NCBI GenBank assembly: GCA_019348475.1
Contig: JAHWJJ010000267.1
Span: 1-6,565 of the forward strand
Source of the DNA: Gemmatimonadota bacterium
GTDB taxonomy: Bacteria > Gemmatimonadota > Gemmatimonadetes > Longimicrobiales > Longimicrobiaceae
Direction: 5' to 3'
DNA length: 6,565 nt
Below the pieces are notes generated by a model, which saw only the letters and a program-made list of their open reading frames with translations, did no database searches and was not told where the DNA came from. This document shows positions 1-4,974 of this stretch, piece after piece. The translations under genes and the position numbers were made by a program. The first letter of the stretch is position 1. Each line of letters starts with the position of its first letter.

Positions 1-743
1 GGGCGGGCGCGCATGATGGCGTCGTGGAACGCGTCTGGCGTCCCGCGCAGCCCCTCAAGCGACATGGCGCCCGCGACCTCCGCCGCCTCCACCGCCCGCT
101 CCGCCCCCCGCAGCACCAGCGCGCCCACGCCGGCCATGAACTGCGTGCCGTTGTTCAGGGCCAGCCCCTCCTTGGCCTGCAGCCGCACCGGCTCCAGCCC
201 GCCCCGCCGCAGCGCCTCCGCGCCGGAGAGCACCTGCCCGCCCACCTCCGCCTCGCCTTCGCCCACCAGCACCAGCGCCAGGTGCGACAGGGGCGCCAGG
301 TCGCCGGACGCGCCCACGGAGCCCTGCTCGGGGATCACGGGGTGCACGCCGCGATTGAGCATGTCGAGCAGCCGCTGCACCACCAGCGGGCGGATGCCGG
401 AGAAGCCCCGGGCCAGCACGTTGGCGCGCAGCAGCATCATCGCCCGGGTCTCGGCGCGGCTCAGCGGCGGGCCGTAGCCGCACGCGTGGCTGCGGATCAG
501 GTTGATCTGCAGCTCCTCCAGCCGGTCGGCCGCGATCGGCGTCTCGGCCAGCCGCCCGAATCCGGTGGTCACGCCGTAGACCGTGGTCCCCTCCGCCAGC
601 GCGCGCTCCACCACGTGCCGGGAGCGGTCCATCCGCGCCTGCACGCCGTCGGCGAAGACGACGTGCGTCTCCGGATTGGTGGCGGCGCGCTCCACGTCTT
701 CCAGCGAAAGGGTGTCTCCGTCGATCTCGATCCGGTCGGGCAT
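1..743 (-). CDS. hutH: Histidine ammonia-lyase, N-terminal part (cut by window edge)
   Basis: This enzyme removes ammonia from L-histidine to give trans-urocanate, the first step of cytoplasmic histidine breakdown. The visible 247 residues contain the family landmarks: YGVTTGFG with catalytic-type Tyr56, a His selectivity position in NLIRSHACG (Ser85-His86), and GSVGASGDLAPLSH, where Ala145-Ser146-Gly147 would cyclise into the MIO electrophile. LALNNGTQ (residues 194-201) is the Asn-containing active-site segment. The family usually has about 500 residues, so roughly half is missing off the left edge, including the C-terminal helical part; hutU or hutI could follow there. The Ser-His pair favours a histidine lyase over phenylalanine or tyrosine lyases, but substrate choice is inferred. 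The start is the ATG at 743-741; it has only a weak purine stretch upstream (GAAAGAA). A plausible promoter lies about 35-65 bp upstream, and a 212-bp gap with a hairpin separates the gene from the protease, so it is probably transcribed on its own. Confidence 0.93.
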   Translation of the reverse strand, partial: MPDRIEIDGDTLSLEDVERAATNPETHVVFADGVQARMDRSRHVVERALAEGTTVYGVTTGFGRLAETPIAADRLEELQINLIRSHACGYGPPLSRAETRAMMLLRANVLARGFSGIRPLVVQRLLDMLNRGVHPVIPEQGSVGASGDLAPLSHLALVLVGEGEAEVGGQVLSGAEALRRGGLEPVRLQAKEGLALNNGTQFMAGVGALVLRGAERAVEAAEVAGAMSLEGLRGTPDAFHDAIMRAR

Positions 744-777
744 GGGTTCTTTCGCGGCGATGGGGGGAAAGCGCGGA

Positions 778-806
778 AAAATAGACAGGGGCGGCGGCGG
801 GGACAA
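778..806 (-). promoter_or_regulatory. Candidate sigma70-type promoter of hutH
   Basis: Reading leftwards, TTGTCC (806-801, 4 of 6 matches to TTGACA) is followed after exactly 17 bp by TATTTT (783-778, 4 of 6 matches to TATAAT). Transcription would start near 771, giving a leader of about 28 nt before the hutH ATG. The AT-rich -10 stands out in this GC-rich background. The assignment rests on consensus and spacing only. Confidence 0.5.
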
Positions 807-820
807 CGGGCGGGGCTTGC

Positions 821-852
821 GGGTGAACGGGTGAACGGGTGAACGGGTGAAG
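821..852. repeat. Four tandem copies of an 8-bp unit (GGGTGAAC)
   Basis: GGGTGAAC occurs three times in a row at 821-828, 829-836 and 837-844, followed by a fourth copy with one change (GGGTGAAG, 845-852) and a partial GGGTG at 853-857. On the minus strand the unit reads GTTCACCC and lies immediately upstream of the hutH -35 hexamer, with about 14 bp between them. It could be a variable-number repeat or a set of same-side protein-binding sites; the sequence alone does not decide. Confidence 0.9.
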
Positions 853-874
853 GGGTGGGCGGCGCCGGAGCGGC

Positions 875-906
875 GGAGGGGCGGACGCCGAAGCGCCCGC
901 CCCTCC
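875..906 (-). terminator. Strong GC-rich hairpin after the protease gene
   Basis: Two 14-nt arms, GGAGGGGCGGACGC (875-888) and GCGCCCGCCCCTCC (893-906), pair with a single A-C mismatch around a 4-nt loop (CGAA). It lies about 50 bp beyond the stop codon of the minus-strand protease gene and before the hutH promoter, the right place for a transcription end. No T-run follows on the minus strand, so it is not a canonical intrinsic terminator; it may end or protect the mRNA 3' end with Rho help. An outer pair, GGTGAAGG (846-853) and CCTTCACC (908-915), could extend the structure and takes in the last tandem repeat copy. Confidence 0.5.
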
Positions 907-955
907 ACCTTCACCTGTCGTGCTGTCCCATCTCCCGGCCTGGTGCGTCCGACCC

Positions 956-2269
956 TCAGCACTCGCCGTTGCGGCGGCGCTTGGGCGTGCAGGGTTTGGT
1001 CTTCACCGGATCCGTTGTCGTCGTGGGCGGAACCAGGATGCGGCTGTACAGCAGATGGCTGTTCATGGTGTGCCCGTTGTTGAGCGTCGTGGCCAGGACG
1101 ATGTTCTGTGTCGCGTTGGTCACCAGCAGGTCGCGCACCTGCAGCGGACTGGCGCCGGGCGCCTGCTGCAGCACCAGCGCGGCGGCGCCGGCTACGTGCG
1201 GGCTGGCCATGGAGGTTCCGCTGAGCGACGCCGTCTCGGTGGAGCTTCCGTTGTACGCGGAGGTGATGCCGCTCCCCGGCGCGAACAGGTCGATGCACGC
1301 GCCGTAGTTGGTCCACGAGGTGCGCGTGTCGGTCGCGTTGCTGGCCGCGACGGTGACGGCCTCGGCCACGTTGCTGATGGGGAACATGCAGGCGTCCGCC
1401 CCCAGCGTGCCGTTGCCCCACCCGTTCCCCGCCGCCACGACCACGGTCACGCTGGACGAGATCATCCCGCGCACGGCGTCGTCCACGGGGGTGCTGGTGC
1501 CCATGGTCTTCGTCGGAATCACGTCGCCCAGCGACATGTTCACCACGGCGGGCAAGGTGCCGTTCGCCGCCACCCACTCCATCCCCGCGATCACGTCGGC
1601 GTCGCTGCCGTAGCCGGCGCAGTTCAGCACGCGCACGGCCACCAGGCTGGCCTGCTTGGCCACGCCGTACGTCCTGCCGCCGATGGTGCCGGCCACGTGC
1701 GTGCCGTGCCCGTGGCAGTCGTTGTTCATGTCGCCGATCAGCAGCGCGTCCGACGGATCGCCGCGGAACGCGTTGAAGCCGTCGGACGCGCGCCCCTCGA
1801 ACTCGGCGTGGTCAAAGCGGATGCCGGTGTCGATGACGTACGCCGTCACCCCGGCGCCCGTAAAGTCGTAGGTGTAGCTGCCGTCCACCGGCCGCGCGCG
1901 CTGGTCGATGCGGTCCAGCCCCCAGGTGGCGCCCGTCTGCGTGGTCCCCAGCGCCTGGAACTGCCGCTGCACCGTGATGCGCACCACGCGCGGGTCCACC
2001 GACAGCGCCTGCGCGGTGGCGTCGGGAATGGCGCCCGCAAAGCCGTTCATCAGGTGCTCGTACACGTACCTGGGCTGAATGCCGTACTCCGCGGCCAGGG
2101 CGGGGGCGTCGGCGGCCCAGTCCAGCTGCACCACGTAGTGCCCGGGAATGGAGCCGTCCTCCGCGGCCTGCAGCAGCAGCGGCCCGCCGCTGGACGGGGT
2201 GACCGGGGTATCGGCCGCGTCGCAGGCGGCCAGGCCGCCAAGGGCCAGAAGGATGAACAAGCGTCGCAT
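956..2269 (-). CDS. Secreted S8 subtilisin-like serine protease, aqualysin/proteinase K type, lipoprotein precursor
   Basis: A 437-residue endopeptidase precursor expected to act outside the cytoplasm. Residues 1-16 form a lipoprotein signal peptide (MRRLF, hydrophobic core, lipobox LAAC with Cys16). Residues about 43-105 look like an I9 propeptide/inhibitor (GHYVVQLD, then MNGFAGAIP). The peptidase domain spans about 114-410 and has the full catalytic set: Asp147 in VIDTG, His188 in GHGTHVAG, oxyanion Asn282 in AAGN and Ser353 in GTSMASPH. Cys185/Cys217 and Cys294/Cys325 are 32 and 31 residues apart, matching the two disulfides known in aqualysin I, which supports an exported oxidised enzyme. 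The C-terminus is a Pro/Thr linker followed by a short basic tail with Cys427 and terminal Cys437. The ATG at 2269 was chosen because GGAGGT lies 4 nt upstream and the signal peptide begins there; the reading frame continues 59 codons further upstream, but that stretch is not signal-like. The gene is divergent from the TM2-like gene. Confidence 0.94.
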   Translation of the reverse strand: MRRLFILLALGGLAACDAADTPVTPSSGGPLLLQAAEDGSIPGHYVVQLDWAADAPALAAEYGIQPRYVYEHLMNGFAGAIPDATAQALSVDPRVVRITVQRQFQALGTTQTGATWGLDRIDQRARPVDGSYTYDFTGAGVTAYVIDTGIRFDHAEFEGRASDGFNAFRGDPSDALLIGDMNNDCHGHGTHVAGTIGGRTYGVAKQASLVAVRVLNCAGYGSDADVIAGMEWVAANGTLPAVVNMSLGDVIPTKTMGTSTPVDDAVRGMISSSVTVVVAAGNGWGNGTLGADACMFPISNVAEAVTVAASNATDTRTSWTNYGACIDLFAPGSGITSAYNGSSTETASLSGTSMASPHVAGAAALVLQQAPGASPLQVRDLLVTNATQNIVLATTLNNGHTMNSHLLYSRILVPPTTTTDPVKTKPCTPKRRRNGEC

Positions 2270-2273
2270 GGCG

Positions 2274-2279
2274 ACCTCC
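2274..2279 (-). promoter_or_regulatory. Shine-Dalgarno site that fixes the protease start
   Basis: GGAGGT (2279-2274 on the minus strand) sits 4 nt before the ATG at 2269. It is the best ribosome-binding match in the window. It favours this start over the in-frame ATG at 2446, and the lipoprotein signal peptide begins exactly here. Confidence 0.8.
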
Positions 2280-2348
2280 GTTGGATGGATGACGATTCGG
2301 CTGTGCCCATCCGAATGCAAGCATCGCCGCCATCCCCACCAGCGGAGC

Positions 2349-2373
2349 CAAGTGCATCCCCTGCATGCACTTG
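2349..2373. promoter_or_regulatory. Palindrome with 9-bp arms, possible operator
   Basis: CAAGTGCAT (2349-2357) and ATGCACTTG (2365-2373) are perfect inverted copies separated by 7 bp (CCCCTGC). The dyad lies 80-104 bp upstream of the protease start and about 170 bp upstream of the TM2-like gene, in the shared divergent region. It is less GC-rich than its surroundings and has the size of a dimeric regulator site. No T-run follows on either side, so a terminator is unlikely. Its role is inferred. Confidence 0.45.
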
Positions 2374-2528
2374 CCGTTTCTCGCCCTGCGCGGGCGCGCG
2401 ACGAGATGCACGATTGTGGTGAGAGTGCCAGATCCGCGTTCATCAAAATTGTGCAGAGGAGCCCCTCGACCGTCGCGCTCCCGCGGCGAAACTCCGCGGC
2501 GCGTCCGCCGTAAGGAGCGCGGGGCAGC

Positions 2529-2534
2529 AGGAGG
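2529..2534 (+). promoter_or_regulatory. Shine-Dalgarno site of the TM2-like gene
   Basis: AGGAGG lies 8 nt before the ATG at 2543. It favours that start over the in-frame ATG at 2573, which is preceded only by a weaker GTGAGG. Confidence 0.65.
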
Positions 2535-2542
2535 CTTCTGCC

Positions 2543-2788
2543 ATGGAATGCTCAACGCATGTGAGGCTCGACATGAGAAATCCCGGTACGGCGGCGGTGC
2601 TCAGCTTTCTGATTCCAGGGCTGGGGCAGCTCTACAACGGCGCCTGGATTCGCGCGATCTTCTGGTTCATCATCACCCCCGGCCTGTGGCTGGGGACCGG
2701 CGGTTTCTTAGGATGGGTGGCGCACGTGGTCGCGGCCATCACGGCGTACAACTACGCCAGGCGCCATCCGCATCCCGGGCTGGACTGA
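2543..2788 (+). CDS. Small TM2-like integral membrane protein
   Basis: An 81-residue hydrophobic protein of unknown function. After a short polar N-terminus, residues 12-33 read MRNPGTAAVLSF then LIPGLGQLYNG, which resembles the Gly-rich, aromatic first segment of TM2-type and related small membrane proteins. Two clear membrane spans follow, about 35-52 (IRAIFWFIITPGLWLG) and 54-71 (GFLGWVAHVVAAITAY). The C-terminus is short and basic with histidines (ARRHPHPG). The start at 2543 is backed by AGGAGG 8 nt upstream; a start at 2573 would give 71 residues and keep all the hydrophobic parts. It is divergent from the protease gene with a 273-bp gap and convergent with the DHH gene, so it stands alone. 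The family call is by motif appearance only. A role in membrane organisation or envelope quality control is possible, but nothing here shows one. Confidence 0.75.
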   Translation: MECSTHVRLDMRNPGTAAVLSFLIPGLGQLYNGAWIRAIFWFIITPGLWLGTGGFLGWVAHVVAAITAYNYARRHPHPGLD

Positions 2789-2810
2789 TCGCCCGCAGCG
2801 CCTGCCTGCC

Positions 2811-2848
2811 AAAAAGAGCAGCAGAGGATCGGAGTCCCCTGCTGCTCT
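2811..2848 (-). terminator. Rho-independent terminator of the DHH phosphoesterase gene
   Basis: AGAGCAGCAG (2815-2824) pairs perfectly with CTGCTGCTCT (2839-2848). The stem extends by GGA/TCC (2826-2828 with 2835-2837) past one mismatch to a 6-nt loop. On the minus strand the stem is followed by TTTTT (2815-2811), the classical layout for a transcript coming from the right. It begins 31 bp after the DHH gene stop. The TM2-like gene runs into it from the left and may use the hairpin too, but lacks a T-run on its strand. Confidence 0.85.
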
Positions 2849-2879
2849 GCGTTGCGACGATGAACCGCGCGATGTTCGT

Positions 2880-3896
2880 TCAGCCCTTCAGCGCGCGGCG
2901 GACGGAGTCGATGACGCGGTCGACGAGCAGTTCGGCGGGCTCGGGGATGGTGGCGCCGGCGGCCTTCACGTGGCCCCCGCCGCCGAACTCGCGCGCCACC
3001 CGGTTCACGTCGGCCGCGCCGTTGGAGCGGAACGACACCTTCGTCTCCCCTGGCCTGGTCTCGCGGAAAAGCAGTGCCACCTCCGTCCCCTCTACCGAGC
3101 GCACGTGCTCGATCAGCCCGTCGAAGTCCTCGCCGGTGGCGCCCAGCCGCGCGGTGACCCGGTGGGGCACCACCATCCAGCTGATGCGCCCGTCCGGGTC
3201 CGACTCCAGGCTTTCCAGCGCCTCGCGCAGCAGCTCCAGCCGCCGCCGCGGCGCCGTGGCGAACAGCCGGCGGTACACCACCTCCGGATCGATCCCCAGC
3301 CGCATGAGCTCCGCCGCCACCGCCAGCACGCGCGGCGTGGTGTTGCCGTAGCGGAACGAGCCCGTGTCGCTCACCAGCGCCACGTAGGCGCCCAGCGCCG
3401 AGGCGTGCGGCACCGCGTCGCCCGCGACCGTGATCAGGTCGTACACCATCTCGCCGGTGGCGGCGGCGCTGGCGTCCTGCACCGCCACGTCGCCCACCAC
3501 CTCGCGCCCGGGCGGATGATGGTCCACCACCAGCGTCCGCTCCGGGGCCAGGAAGGTGGCCAGCCCCGCCAGCCGCTCGGGCTCGCTGGTGTCCAGCACC
3601 AGGTGCAGGTCCGCGTCTTCCAGCGCCGCCTCGCCCTCCGGCGTGCCGAAGTCCGCCACCACGTCCTGCCGGTGCAGCACGAACCGCAGCGAATCGGGGA
3701 ACGGGGTGGGGTTCACGATGGTGGCGCGCACGCCGCGCCCCTGCAGCCACGCCGCCACCGCCGCCTGCGACCCGGCGCCGTCGCCGTCGGCGTGCACGTG
3801 GGTGTGCAGGGCCACGTGCCGCGCCCCCAGCAGCGGCTGCAGCAGCCGGCGCAGGGGAAAGGCTCGGGACTCGGGGACGGCCAGCAGGTCGCTCAT
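2880..3896 (-). CDS. nrnA: DHH/DHHA1 phosphoesterase, NrnA-type nanoRNase / pAp phosphatase
   Basis: A 338-residue cytoplasmic metal-dependent phosphoesterase. NrnA-type enzymes degrade 2-5 nt RNAs and dephosphorylate 3'-phosphoadenosine 5'-phosphate (pAp); some relatives cleave cyclic dinucleotide products such as pApA. The DHH domain shows motif I HTHVHADGDGAGS (His31-Ser43, with His35, Asp37 and Asp39), motif II LVLDTS (Asp102), motif III VVDHHPPG (Asp125-His126-His127) and VSDTGSFRYGNT (Asp177). The C-terminal DHHA1 substrate domain ends with SFRSNG, VNRVA and GGGGHVKAAG (Gly305-His309 core). The length is close to that of the known Bacillus NrnA. The start at 3896 has GGAG only 3 nt upstream, a tight spacing, but motif I follows at the usual distance. 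The gene has its own candidate promoter and terminator and no partner genes. Whether it acts on RNA, pAp or a cyclic-dinucleotide product cannot be read from the sequence. Confidence 0.9.
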   Translation of the reverse strand: MSDLLAVPESRAFPLRRLLQPLLGARHVALHTHVHADGDGAGSQAAVAAWLQGRGVRATIVNPTPFPDSLRFVLHRQDVVADFGTPEGEAALEDADLHLVLDTSEPERLAGLATFLAPERTLVVDHHPPGREVVGDVAVQDASAAATGEMVYDLITVAGDAVPHASALGAYVALVSDTGSFRYGNTTPRVLAVAAELMRLGIDPEVVYRRLFATAPRRRLELLREALESLESDPDGRISWMVVPHRVTARLGATGEDFDGLIEHVRSVEGTEVALLFRETRPGETKVSFRSNGAADVNRVAREFGGGGHVKAAGATIPEPAELLVDRVIDSVRRALKG

Positions 3897-3932
3897 CGGC
3901 TCCGGTGCAGGGGTGCGCGCGCGCTGGGGAAG

Positions 3933-3961
3933 ATGCTACCGAGGCGGGGCCGCGCGCGCAA
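3933..3961 (-). promoter_or_regulatory. Candidate promoter of the DHH gene
   Basis: Reading leftwards, TTGCGC (3961-3956, 3 of 6 consensus) and TAGCAT (3938-3933, 4 of 6) are 17 bp apart. Initiation would fall near 3926, about 30 nt before the ATG. The -35 match is modest, so this is a tentative call. Confidence 0.35.
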
Positions 3962-4109
3962 CGTGTGCGGACGTTTTCTCGCTCTGCTCCCACGGCGGTC
4001 CGTGAATGACGCGAGAAGAACGCGTTCCGGCGGTGTCGACCCGGTGAAAGGAGTCGCCTCGTGCCCGTGGCTCCGGCGTGCCCGAGAAGAAATCTCTGCT
4101 CGATGCGGA

Positions 4110-4532
4110 TCAGCCGAGGTCCAGGGCCGTCTGCGGATCTTCCTGTGTCTTCCCTGCCCCGGGGTCGTCCACGGGCGCGGCGGATTCCTGCTCCCGGATC
4201 CACCGCTCGATGATGGAGACGACGTGGGCGCGCTCCTCGGGCGTGAGCTCGCGGCCCTTGGGGATGCGGTGCCACTTGCCCAGGCATCCGCGGCAGCACG
4301 TCGCGGTGGCGTGCTGGGCGATGAAGACGGGGTGCCCGCGCATGGGCGTCTGCTTGCCGTCGTTCGGCGGCTCCGCGGGCGCCAGGCGCGCGGCGATCAT
4401 CTGGCCGGCGTGGCGCAGCACCGTTTCCATCCCCCTGCCGCGCACGTACGCGAGCTCCGGCCCGCGCAGCCGAAAGCGGCGGCGGAAGGTGGACTGGCCG
4501 AGGGCGGCAAACAGGTCGTCGTGGTCGCGCAT
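4110..4532 (-). CDS. DUF4186 family protein with Cys/His cluster
   Basis: A 140-residue soluble protein that I recognise as the DUF4186 family, function unknown. The conserved core runs from about residue 6 to 113: an N-terminal stretch (FAALGQSTFRRRFRL), a helix (METVLRHAGQMIAARL), then NDGKQTPMRGHPVFIAQHAT followed by CCRGCLGKWH and RELTPEE. Cys79, Cys80, Cys83 and His88, with His67 and His74 close by, look like a metal-binding or redox cluster; this is inferred from residue layout and not known biochemistry. The last 25 residues (Pro/Gly/Asp-rich) look disordered. The ATG at 4532 begins exactly at the family-type N-terminus. There is no Shine-Dalgarno sequence, but TAGATT preceded by TG lies 6 nt before the ATG, compatible with a leaderless message. 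The gene is divergent from the small membrane protein and 213 bp upstream of the DHH gene start, so co-transcription with nrnA is possible but not shown. Confidence 0.85.
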   Translation of the reverse strand: MRDHDDLFAALGQSTFRRRFRLRGPELAYVRGRGMETVLRHAGQMIAARLAPAEPPNDGKQTPMRGHPVFIAQHATATCCRGCLGKWHRIPKGRELTPEERAHVVSIIERWIREQESAAPVDDPGAGKTQEDPQTALDLG

Positions 4533-4538
4533 GCAGGC

Positions 4539-4547
4539 AATCTAACA
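4539..4547 (-). promoter_or_regulatory. Candidate extended -10 element for a leaderless DUF4186 message
   Basis: On the minus strand TGTTAGATT (4547-4539) is an extended -10 pattern (TG, one base, then TAGATT, 4 of 6 consensus). It ends 6 nt before the DUF4186 start codon, so transcription would begin at or next to the ATG. No convincing -35 hexamer is seen at 16-18 bp, which extended -10 promoters can tolerate. Confidence 0.3.
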
Positions 4548-4710
4548 TCCCGCCGCGGCCCCGCCGAACTCCCCCAACGGCGCGCGGGTGGGGCGATGTT
4601 CTTGCGGGACGCGTAGCAGATTACGATGCGCCCTCTCGCGTGGCGCGGCCGGAATGCGTATCGTCAGGCGCATCCACAGTGAACTCGACCGTGAACGGAT
4701 CGGAAGACGC

Positions 4711-4893
4711 ATGGCGGAGCCCAGGGTGCCCGGCAGGGACGGGGAAGGCGGCAAGAAGGGCGTTTCGAAGACGGCGCTGGTGCTGGGGGCCGCGGGGCTG
4801 TTTCTGTTCATCGTGGGCGTAAAGCGCAAACACCGCCTGCACGCGGAACGCGAGACCGCCGAGCGCGAGCGGGCGGCGCGCGACGACGGGTAG
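4711..4893 (+). CDS. Small single-span membrane protein
   Basis: A 60-residue protein of unknown function. It has a polar Gly/Lys-rich N-terminus (residues 1-19), one membrane span (about 20-37: KTALVLGAAGLFLFIVGV), a positive stop-transfer patch (KRKHRL) and a highly charged helical tail rich in Glu and Arg (ERETAERERAARDDG). The positive residues after the span suggest the tail stays in the cytoplasm. The ATG at 4711 is chosen because CGGAAG lies a few bases upstream; in-frame ATGs at 4654 (79 residues) and 4588 lack a spaced ribosome-binding site. The gene ends 23 bp before a strong shared terminator, which supports a real rightward transcript. No similarity to a named family is recognised. 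The frame is short and in GC-rich DNA, but the clean span-plus-basic-patch design argues against chance. Confidence 0.6.
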   Translation: MAEPRVPGRDGEGGKKGVSKTALVLGAAGLFLFIVGVKRKHRLHAERETAERERAARDDG

Positions 4894-4916
4894 CCTTGCG
4901 CGCCAGCAAGGTGGGA

Positions 4917-4962
4917 GCGCGAAAAGAGGCAGGCAGCCGCGACTGCCTGCCTCTTTTCGCGC
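4917..4962. terminator. Perfect bidirectional terminator between convergent genes
   Basis: The 20-nt arms at 4917-4936 and 4943-4962 are perfectly complementary around a 6-nt loop (CCGCGA). The core is GAGGCAGGCAG/CTGCCTGCCTC, flanked by AAAA (4922-4925) and TTTT (4954-4957) and closed by GCGCG/CGCGC. The T-run follows the core stem on both strands, so the element can end transcripts from the left (small membrane protein, stop at 4893) and from the right (338-residue membrane protein, stop at 4975). Confidence 0.9.
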
Positions 4963-4974
4963 CGCACCGGCGCG

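Noticed and set aside
2362..2369. TGCATGCA palindrome as a site in its own right
   Set aside because: It overlaps the larger 9-bp-arm dyad at 2349-2373 and is best treated as part of it.
920..2422. Long open frame of 500 codons on the plus strand opposite the protease gene
   Set aside because: It is antisense to a clearly assigned S8 protease, has His/Arg/Gly/Ala-biased low-complexity composition and no recognisable domain; such frames are common opposite GC-rich genes.
2270..2446. A 59-residue N-terminal extension of the protease
   Set aside because: It would bury a perfect lipoprotein signal peptide inside the protein; a GGAGGT site 4 nt before the ATG at 2269 fixes the start.
2510..2542. 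Riboswitch or attenuator ahead of the TM2-like gene, suggested by nearby repeated CCGCGGCG palindromes
   Set aside because: Only short CCGCGG self-complementary pieces are seen; no conserved riboswitch core or terminator/antiterminator pair can be drawn.
2752..4548. Open frame of 598 codons on the minus strand spanning DHH, a gap and DUF4186
   Set aside because: It runs in a different frame from both real genes, is Arg/Ala/Gly-rich and carries none of their motifs.
2970..4616. Open frame of 548 codons on the plus strand across the DHH and DUF4186 genes
   Set aside because: It is antisense to two well-supported genes and to the gap between them, with biased composition typical of a shadow frame.
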